A stretch of DNA of 64,000 nt from Halorubrum rubrum (GTDB lineage Archaea; Halobacteriota; Halobacteria; Halobacteriales; Haloferacaceae), in the NCBI RefSeq assembly GCF_024494685.1, contig NZ_JANHDM010000001.1, forward strand, positions 124,001 to 188,000, given 5' to 3'. Under the pieces are notes generated by a model that was not told where the DNA came from, ran no database searches, and saw only the letters and a program-made list of their open reading frames with translations. The translations under genes and the position numbers were made by a program. Shown one piece after another: positions 58,435-64,000 of this stretch (its first letter is position 1; each line of letters begins with the position of its first letter).

Positions 58435-58614
58435 TCAGGGCCCCCGGAACCCACAGTCGTGACACTCGTAGAGGTTGCTCTGCTTCCGGCACTTCGCACA
58501 CCGGTGGATCGTCGCGCCACAGTCCGGGCAGGCGAACCGCGCGGCGTTCATCCCGGACACCTGGATGCCACAGGAGACACACTGCTTCGTGCCCCGGCTT
58601 TCGGTATCGCTCAT
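58435..58614 (-). CDS. HVO_2753-type double zinc-finger small protein
   Basis: 59 aa from ATG 58614. Four CPxCG-like pairs: CVSCG, CPDCG, CAKC, CHDCG, which form two zinc fingers. It matches the small protein HVO_2753 of Haloferax volcanii, whose structure showed this type and which has been linked to swarming and biofilm formation. Its stop is next to the start of aEF1B, an arrangement conserved in haloarchaea, suggesting a role close to translation. Confidence 0.92.
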   Translation of the reverse strand: MSDTESRGTKQCVSCGIQVSGMNAARFACPDCGATIHRCAKCRKQSNLYECHDCGFRGP

Positions 58615-58735
58615 ACCAGTTCTCACCGGCGCGCGACGTTTAACCGTTGTTCTTTGCCCTCGATTCCGGGTTCGATCGCGCGAACGACCGCACGCTCGAC
58701 CGATCCCGATGGCCCGGTCGACCGACCTCGACCGC

Positions 58736-59971
58736 TCACCCCAGCATCAGCGGCCCGATCAGCACGCCCATCAGGTGGACGCGCCGCGCGCCGAGCCGCG
58801 GCGGAACGAGGCCGAGGACCGCGGCGACGAGGAAGACGCCGACGCCGAACGAGCCCGCGAACGCGTAGGAGACGCAGCCGAGCAGACAGAGGACGCCGAC
58901 CGAGAGCCGAGTGTAGTCGGCGTTCCCGACCACCCGCAGGTACGCGTCGCCGACGAGGAGGAGGAGCGTGAACCCGCAGGCCGCCGCGGTGGCGCAGGCG
59001 ACGAGGAGGATCGGAAGCGCGAGCGGCACTTCGGCGCGGTCGACGGCGACCGTGACCCCGGTCCGCGGCGTGCCGAGCGCGGCGAGCGCGAACAGCGCGA
59101 AGACGGTGTTCGCCGTGTTGGCCCCGCTCGTGGCGACGATGAACCCGCGGTCGGCCTCGCTTTTCGGGACCGCGGGCAGCGCCGCGACGCTCGCGATCGC
59201 CGCCGAGATACCGGGAACGTAGCCGACGACCGCGCCGGCGAGCGAGCCCGCGGTCGCGCTGACGCCGAGGTCGCGTCTCCCCATCGTGATTCGTGCGTCC
59301 GACTGCGGGGGGACGCCGTCGCCGCCGAGCGCGTCGACGAGGACCGGCGCGCCGAACAGCCCGGCGAAGAGGGGCGCGAGCACCCCGCCGGCGTCCAGCG
59401 GTGCGGACGGGTCGACGTCGAGGGTGGCGACGCCGAGCGCCGCGCTCGCGAGGAAGGCGACGAGCCCGACGACCGCGGCCCGCCTCGACGACTCGGTGAC
59501 GACGAGGAAGGCGACGACCGCCCCGAGCAACAGCGGGAGGTGCGCTCGGACGATCGGGTAGCCCCGCGCCATGACCCAGGTGACCGGGACCGCGAAGGGT
59601 ACCGCCAGCGCGACCGCGAGCCCGGACCCGACCGCAGAGAGACGGAGCGCCTCGCGGCCGCGACCCGCGATCACGAGCCGGTGTCCGGGGAGCGCGGCGA
59701 CCGCGGTCGCGGCGTCGGGCACCCCGAGCGCGAGCGCGGGGACGATGTCGAGAAACGAGTGGACGACCCCCGCGCCGAGCATGGCGATGCCGACGAGCAG
59801 CGGGTCGGCGGGGATCGAGGGGGCGAGCCCCGCGAGCAGCAGCGCGAAGTTGTTCGCGTGGAGTCCGGGAACGAGTCCGCTCACGGTTCCGAGCGCAGCG
59901 CCACAGAACAGGAAGGCGAGTGCGGCTCCGGCGAAGGTCGGATCCAGCACCGGCCGGACGAGCGCGTCCAT
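58736..59971 (-). CDS. TctA-like tripartite tricarboxylate transporter permease
   Basis: 411 aa, about ten TM helices. TctA-like motifs: [43 protein letters not shown], and [21 protein letters not shown] with [25 protein letters not shown], which parallel the two inverted halves of TctA (DUF112). No TctB or TctC-type partner lies nearby, so it may act alone. The exact substrate is unknown; the archaeal branch is much shorter than bacterial TctA (about 500 aa). Confidence 0.75.
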   Translation of the reverse strand: MDALVRPVLDPTFAGAALAFLFCGAALGTVSGLVPGLHANNFALLLAGLAPSIPADPLLVGIAMLGAGVVHSFLDIVPALALGVPDAATAVAALPGHRLVIAGRGREALRLSAVGSGLAVALAVPFAVPVTWVMARGYPIVRAHLPLLLGAVVAFLVVTESSRRAAVVGLVAFLASAALGVATLDVDPSAPLDAGGVLAPLFAGLFGAPVLVDALGGDGVPPQSDARITMGRRDLGVSATAGSLAGAVVGYVPGISAAIASVAALPAVPKSEADRGFIVATSGANTANTVFALFALAALGTPRTGVTVAVDRAEVPLALPILLVACATAAACGFTLLLLVGDAYLRVVGNADYTRLSVGVLCLLGCVSYAFAGSFGVGVFLVAAVLGLVPPRLGARRVHLMGVLIGPLMLG

Positions 59972-60051
59972 CCCGGCGAGGTGGCCGCGGCTTCGGGCAT
60001 AAAGGTGCGCCGGCGTGTCGGGCTATCGGAGCGGACGACGAGATCCGAGAA

Positions 60052-60246
60052 TCAGGCCGAAGCGGCCGCCTGCGACTTCTTCTGGGTGATGTAGCCGGCG
60101 ATGCGGTTGCGGACGCCCTTGGACTCGACGGTCGTCAGCGCGGAGACGCTCTCCTTGTTCGTCTCGAAGTCGGTGTTGAACGACTCCGGATACTGCTCTA
60201 AGAGGACGTTCGCGAGCTGTTTGATGTACTTGGGCTTGATGGCCAT
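60052..60246 (-). CDS. rps17e: 30S ribosomal protein S17e
   Basis: 64 aa: IKPKYIKQLANVLLEQYPESFNTDFETNKESVSALTTVESKGVRNRIAGYITQKK, the archaeal/eukaryotic eS17 fold of three helices. Single-gene unit with own promoter, next to the cofD operon. Confidence 0.97.
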   Translation of the reverse strand: MAIKPKYIKQLANVLLEQYPESFNTDFETNKESVSALTTVESKGVRNRIAGYITQKKSQAAASA

Positions 60247-60340
60247 ACCGAGCGATACCGGCGGACCGAACTAAAAGGGTTCGTTCCCGCGCGAGCGGCC
60301 CTACGGGGGAACGACGCCCCCGTAGCACCGCGACGGCGGA

Positions 60341-61024
60341 TCACGGCGAGTCGACCGAGTCATCCGAATCGACCGAGTCGTAGTCGTCGTCGTCCGCGAC
60401 CGCGTCCGCCTCGAGTCCGCGTTCCGCCGCGATCGCCCGCCAGCCGGTCGCCCCGTCGATCCGCGCGAACGCCTCGCGCTCCGCCGGACCGCCGCACCGG
60501 TCGACGACGTCGGCGAAGTATCGCAGACGATCGAGCAGCTCCGCCGTGTCGTACGCGGGGACGTCGAGCCGCGAGGCCGCCACCGTGGCGTCGACGACCG
60601 CGCCGAACCCCCGATTGATCGTGGGCACCCGCTCGGAGACGACCGCGCTCTCCACGGGGTCGAGCGCCCACGTCCGCACGGTGAGGTCCCCCCGCGTCTC
60701 GTCGGCGACCTCCCTCGCGTCAACCTCGACCCAGGCGTCGGCGCCCGGGAGGACGGGATCGGTCTCCTCGCGGACCGTGAGCGCCGCGTCGACGAACTCC
60801 CGCGGGTCGGCGGTGAACTGGACCACGCCGCCGCCGCGCTCGGTGAAGTTCCGCCAGGTTCGGGTCCGACCGTACGTCCGGGCGGTGACGGGGTCGCCTG
60901 CGGTCTCGGGCGCGTGGAGTCCGAGCGCGGCGACGTTCCACAGGCCGTTCGGGCCCAGGGTGGCGACGACCGACTCCGTGACGCCACGGAGGTCGACCGG
61001 CCAGCCGTCGGGGCTCGCGGTCAC
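60341..61024 (-). CDS. DUF447 family protein
   Basis: 227 aa from GTG 61024 in a GTGA overlap with the gene before it. DUF447 motifs: GVTESVVATLGPNGLWNVAALGLHAPETAGDPVTARTYGRTRTWRNFTERGGGVVQFTADPREFVDAALTV and INRGFGAVVDATVAASRLDVPAYDT. The fold is a split-barrel FMN-binding type. In methylotrophs and methanogens DUF447 genes sit with tetrahydromethanopterin genes; here it ends the cofD operon. The tail is acidic (ADDDDYDSVDSDD). Confidence 0.88.
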   Translation of the reverse strand: MTASPDGWPVDLRGVTESVVATLGPNGLWNVAALGLHAPETAGDPVTARTYGRTRTWRNFTERGGGVVQFTADPREFVDAALTVREETDPVLPGADAWVEVDAREVADETRGDLTVRTWALDPVESAVVSERVPTINRGFGAVVDATVAASRLDVPAYDTAELLDRLRYFADVVDRCGGPAEREAFARIDGATGWRAIAAERGLEADAVADDDDYDSVDSDDSVDSP

Positions 61025-62049
61025 GGGTCGTCCCCCGTTCGTTCGCCCACGCCGCCACCCATCTCCGCCCCGCGCCGGAGCGCGACGTACAGCGCCGCGC
61101 AGGTGAGATCGGCCGTCGTCCCCGGATTGATCCCGCGCTCGAGGAACGACGCCGCGAGCGACTCGACCGCCTCGAGGTCGATCGCGTGGACCGCGCCGGC
61201 GTCGGGTGGGGTTCCGGCGAGGGGTTCCGTACCCGGAACATCCGTCGTGTCCGCCTCCGCCACCGGGTCCGCCTCTGCCACCGGGTCCGCCGCCGAGACG
61301 AGCGCGCGCGCCTCCGCGCTCGCCTCCCGCGCGACCGCCGACCCGTGGGCCGTCGCGACGAGCGTGTCCGGCTCGGTCGCGAGCAGGCCGAGGAAGGCCC
61401 TGGCGGCTCGGTCCGCCAGCGGTCCCTCGTCGGCGAGGATCCAGTCGGCCGCGCGGAACGTCCGGGGAAACCCCTCGACCCACTCCTGGGCGTTGCGGTC
61501 GGGGACCCGGTCGGTACCGTCGGCGTTGCTTCCGCCCCCGACGCTCGCCGACGTGGCCATCACGTCGTGGAGCGTGAGCCCACGGTCGCGGAGGACCGGC
61601 GCGGCGTCGGCCCCGCGGCGCACGTCGAGGTCGGTCGCGTCCTCGGGGGGATCCCCGACCGCGACGTCGACGCGCTCGAACGCCCGGTAGAACGCGACCG
61701 CGTCGTCGACCGTGGCGTCTCGGGTCACGCGGTCGAGGCCCTCCGGCGAGAGGTCGTCGCTCCGGGTCGCACGGAGGAGCGGGACGAGGAGCAGGAGACA
61801 GCCGAACTGCGTGTTCGTCCGCGCTCGACCGGCCATCCCGGCGACTGCACGGTCGAAGGCGTGACCGATCGCCGCGCCGCGGGCCGCGCGGGCGAGCCCC
61901 TCACGAGCGCCGACGGCACCGCCGAGGAAGGACTCGAACCGGAGGTCCGCGAGGTCGCGCCGGCGGTCGACGTTCCCCGGCTTCGGCGTCCCCGCGACCT
62001 CGAGCAGGAGCGCGAGGACGGCGTCGTCCGCGGGAGACCGCCTCGTCAC
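61021..62049 (-). CDS. Triphosphoribosyl-dephospho-CoA synthase-like (CitG/MdcB) protein
   Basis: 342 aa from GTG 62049, overlapping both neighbours by 4 nt. CitG-type motifs: ALLLEVAGTPKPGNVDRRRDLADLRFESFLGGAV, AVAGMAGRARTNTQFGCLLLLVPLL, DVMATSASVGGGSNADGTDRVPDRNAQEWVEGF, and SFLERGINPGTTADLTCAALYVAL. Citrate lyase is not encoded here, so the true role is different from making its prosthetic group. Archaeal relatives occur with methanopterin-type genes. A low-complexity acidic segment sits around residue 255-280 (DPVAEADPVAEAD). Confidence 0.85.
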   Translation of the reverse strand: MTRRSPADDAVLALLLEVAGTPKPGNVDRRRDLADLRFESFLGGAVGAREGLARAARGAAIGHAFDRAVAGMAGRARTNTQFGCLLLLVPLLRATRSDDLSPEGLDRVTRDATVDDAVAFYRAFERVDVAVGDPPEDATDLDVRRGADAAPVLRDRGLTLHDVMATSASVGGGSNADGTDRVPDRNAQEWVEGFPRTFRAADWILADEGPLADRAARAFLGLLATEPDTLVATAHGSAVAREASAEARALVSAADPVAEADPVAEADTTDVPGTEPLAGTPPDAGAVHAIDLEAVESLAASFLERGINPGTTADLTCAALYVALRRGAEMGGGVGERTGDDP

Positions 62050-62945
62050 CGGGACACCTCTCTCCGCCCATCGGGACCATCGGTCAGGTCCCCGTCGCGC
62101 CACGCGTCGACCGCGTCCGCGACTCGAGACAGGACCCGCGGGTCGTCGCTCGGCCGGCCGACGCTCACTGCGTCGGCCCCGTACGCCGCGTACTCGCGAA
62201 CCGTCTCGCGATCCCTGACGCCGTTGTTGGCGACGATCGTCGGGGAGACGAGGGCGTCCGTTTCGGCGGACGCGGACGCGCCGGCGGCCGCCGAGCGCGC
62301 CGCCGCCGTGACCTCGGCGACGACCGCCTCCGAGTCCATCGCGTCGACGTGGATCCACTCCGCGCCCGCCTCGACGACCGCGCGGGCGACCGCGGCGAGA
62401 TCGACGCCTTCGACCTCCGTGCGGACCTTCACGCCCGTCGTCGCGCCCGTTTCGGCCGCGGCCGCGACGTAGTCGGCGAGACGCTCGCGGTTCGCGAGCA
62501 GGGCTTCACCGCAGCCGACCGCGCGGAGTTCCGGCTGCCGACAGTGGGCGTTTATCTCACAGATCGCCCCGTGATCGGCACACACCGCGGCCGCGTCGCG
62601 GACCGGCTCGACCGTCGCGCTCCGGACGTTGACCGCGGAACGGACCGGGGCGTCGGCGAGCGCTCGCAGCTGTCGGTCGATCCACGCGATCGGCTCCGCC
62701 GGGAGGAACTCGGACCGGCCGCGGGCGACGAGGTCGCGGGCGGCCTCGCGGCTCGCCGGGTCGAGCGCGATCCCGCCCACCACCGCGCCGTCGACGTGGT
62801 CGGCCGCCGCCCGCGCCCACGCCGCGTCCGACGCGCCGCTGAGGCTGGCGGCGACGAGGAACGGGCGGGCGCGGGAGGACGGGCCACCGGCGGTCTCGGA
62901 GTCGGCGTCGGCCGGCGAGTTCGACGGGGAGGGCGGGAGCGTCAC
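62046..62945 (-). CDS. tRNA-dihydrouridine synthase-like TIM-barrel protein
   Basis: 299 aa from GTG 62945. FMN-barrel features: [59 protein letters not shown] (region with the active Cys), [27 protein letters not shown] and a phosphate-binding [29 protein letters not shown]. It is a divergent Dus/dihydroorotate-dehydrogenase-like enzyme; archaeal clusters often place it with F420 and methanopterin genes. Overlaps cofD and the CitG-like gene by GTGA. Confidence 0.85.
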   Translation of the reverse strand: MTLPPSPSNSPADADSETAGGPSSRARPFLVAASLSGASDAAWARAAADHVDGAVVGGIALDPASREAARDLVARGRSEFLPAEPIAWIDRQLRALADAPVRSAVNVRSATVEPVRDAAAVCADHGAICEINAHCRQPELRAVGCGEALLANRERLADYVAAAAETGATTGVKVRTEVEGVDLAAVARAVVEAGAEWIHVDAMDSEAVVAEVTAAARSAAAGASASAETDALVSPTIVANNGVRDRETVREYAAYGADAVSVGRPSDDPRVLSRVADAVDAWRDGDLTDGPDGRREVSR

Positions 62946-63937
62946 GACGCCGCCTCCAGCGCCCGGTCGCACGCGCGGGCGACGCGCTCGGCGTCGTCGG
63001 CGTCGTCGATCCGGGTGTCGGTTCGCTCGACGTGGCGGTCGGGATCGGTCGGGTCGTCGCGGTCGAGGACGAACGCGTCCGCGAACGGGTAGGCGTCGAC
63101 GACGCCCGCGGTCGAGGGGTCGAGCCCGACGCCCGCCATTAGCTCGGCGGCGGGGCCGGAGAACACCTCCTCGCCGACGAACGGCGAGACCGCGACGACG
63201 GACGTCGCCTCCAGGGCGGCCTCGATCCCCGGCACCGCGAGCATCGGTCCGATGCTCGTCACGGGGTTCGACGGCCCGATCACGACCGGCTCCGCGAGCG
63301 CCTCGCGGACCGCGTCGGTCGGCTCGGCCGCGTCCGCGCCGCGGAACTCCACGTCGACGACCGCCGGCTCGCCGCGCCGGGCGACCCAGTACTCCTGGAA
63401 GTGAAGGGTCTCGCCCTCGGCCGTGTGGACCAGCGTCGCGATCGGGTCGTCGGACATGGGGAGCAGGTCGACCGCGAGGCCGAAGGCGTCCGCGAGGATT
63501 CCGATGACCTCGGTGAGCGTGTGGCCCTCGTCGAGGAGGCCGGTCCGCGTGAGGTGGACCGCGCGGTCGCGGTCGCCGATCTCCATGAACTCCGCGACGC
63601 CGGAGAAGCGCCGCCAGCGGGCGAGCCGCCGACCCGCGACCTGGGCGTCGTCGTCGAGGTATCGCGGGCCGGAATCGAGTCCCGCCGCCTCGGCGAGCCG
63701 GACGAGTTCGTCGTGGGTCTCGGTGGTGTCGTCGGCGATCCCCCACCAGCGCTCGCGGTCGAGGACGTCGCCGCCCGCGAACAGCACGGTGTCGACGTCC
63801 GGACAGACGAGGTGGCCGCCGAGCTCGACGTCGTCGCCCGTGTTGGCGACGACCGTCACGTCGTCGAGGTCCCAGCGGACGCTCGCGCCCTCGAGCAGCT
63901 TCGGCGTTCCCGTGCCGCCCGCGAGGAACGTGACCAT
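62942..63937 (-). CDS. cofD: 2-phospho-L-lactate transferase CofD
   Basis: 331 aa. N-terminal [17 protein letters not shown] (GGTG P-loop-like), then [47 protein letters not shown] and [22 protein letters not shown], all hallmarks of CofD. It joins the lactyl-phosphate moiety to Fo in coenzyme F420 synthesis. First gene of a four-gene operon with 4-nt overlaps throughout: cofD, Dus-like, CitG-like, DUF447. Confidence 0.96.
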   Translation of the reverse strand: MVTFLAGGTGTPKLLEGASVRWDLDDVTVVANTGDDVELGGHLVCPDVDTVLFAGGDVLDRERWWGIADDTTETHDELVRLAEAAGLDSGPRYLDDDAQVAGRRLARWRRFSGVAEFMEIGDRDRAVHLTRTGLLDEGHTLTEVIGILADAFGLAVDLLPMSDDPIATLVHTAEGETLHFQEYWVARRGEPAVVDVEFRGADAAEPTDAVREALAEPVVIGPSNPVTSIGPMLAVPGIEAALEATSVVAVSPFVGEEVFSGPAAELMAGVGLDPSTAGVVDAYPFADAFVLDRDDPTDPDRHVERTDTRIDDADDAERVARACDRALEAAS

Positions 63938-64000
63938 ACGCCCGCAAGGCGGGGGGCGGATTTGTATCCTCGGCTCCGCGACGACGGCGATGGCGACGAC

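Overview
The window is haloarchaeal chromosomal DNA, most like Halorubrum or a close relative. The proteins are acidic (rich in D and E), most of the sequence is GC-rich, and the gene set is typical of the group: HalOD1, HVO_2753-type zinc finger, MCM with inteins, CofD, aEF1B, S17e, BioYMN, Cmi4. Many genes are leaderless or joined by 4-nt ATGA/GTGA overlaps. I judged identity from protein motifs; no database search was run.

Left end (1-8064) is accessory DNA with lower GC and sparse genes. It holds the end of an MFS transporter, a Doc-type toxin with an unlisted 46-aa partner ORF, a lipoprotein, a decayed IS6-family transposase, and small zinc-ribbon proteins. A complete ~4.1-kb integrative element (3917-8010) then sits in the 3' end of tRNA-Arg(CCG). 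It carries a translationally coupled leftward operon (zinc-finger protein, 40-aa acidic protein, tyrosine integrase), a structured non-coding region, a PhiH1-like repressor with its own operator repeats, an HTH protein, a pilin-like protein and a small conserved protein.

From 8100 onward the sequence is high-GC core chromosome. 8115-13129 is a TetR-controlled envelope/RND export unit. 13173-17656 has RimI, PepF, a DUF2237 protein and an M29 aminopeptidase. 17708-22336 is a divergent lactate locus (fused LutAB-type protein, LutC, LldP permease). 22565-25833 is pheST. 27229-35746 is a leftward replication-linked operon: MCM with two large inteins, four small conserved haloarchaeal proteins and a MinD-like ATPase. 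36368-38710 is a Hel308/Ski2-like helicase, followed by tRNA-Leu(CAA) and a fragment of a second tRNA-Leu. 39257-48775 has a PAS histidine kinase, DUF309 and DUF192 proteins, an aspartoacylase-like hydrolase, a cupin, a class III aminotransferase, an S2P-CBS protease, a LeuA/CimA synthase and an orphan Cas4-like nuclease. 49939-52043 is the biotin ECF transporter bioY-bioM-bioN behind a BirA-type operator. 52136-54301 is an EtfD/HdrD-like membrane Fe-S reductase. The right end (56239-63937) holds an HpcH/HpaI aldolase, aEF1B with the HVO_2753-like zinc finger, a TctA-like permease, S17e and a four-gene GTGA-overlapping operon headed by cofD.

The most unusual feature is a family of six same-orientation intergenic repeats (near 16.0, 22.4, 38.7, 41.9, 49.0 and 56.8 kb). 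They share a conserved G-rich core and hairpins whose stems differ by paired substitutions, so the structure seems to be selected. Other points worth attention are helix-turn-helix modules inside both MCM inteins, an M48-like membrane protein that has lost all its zinc ligands, and the coupled integrase operon.
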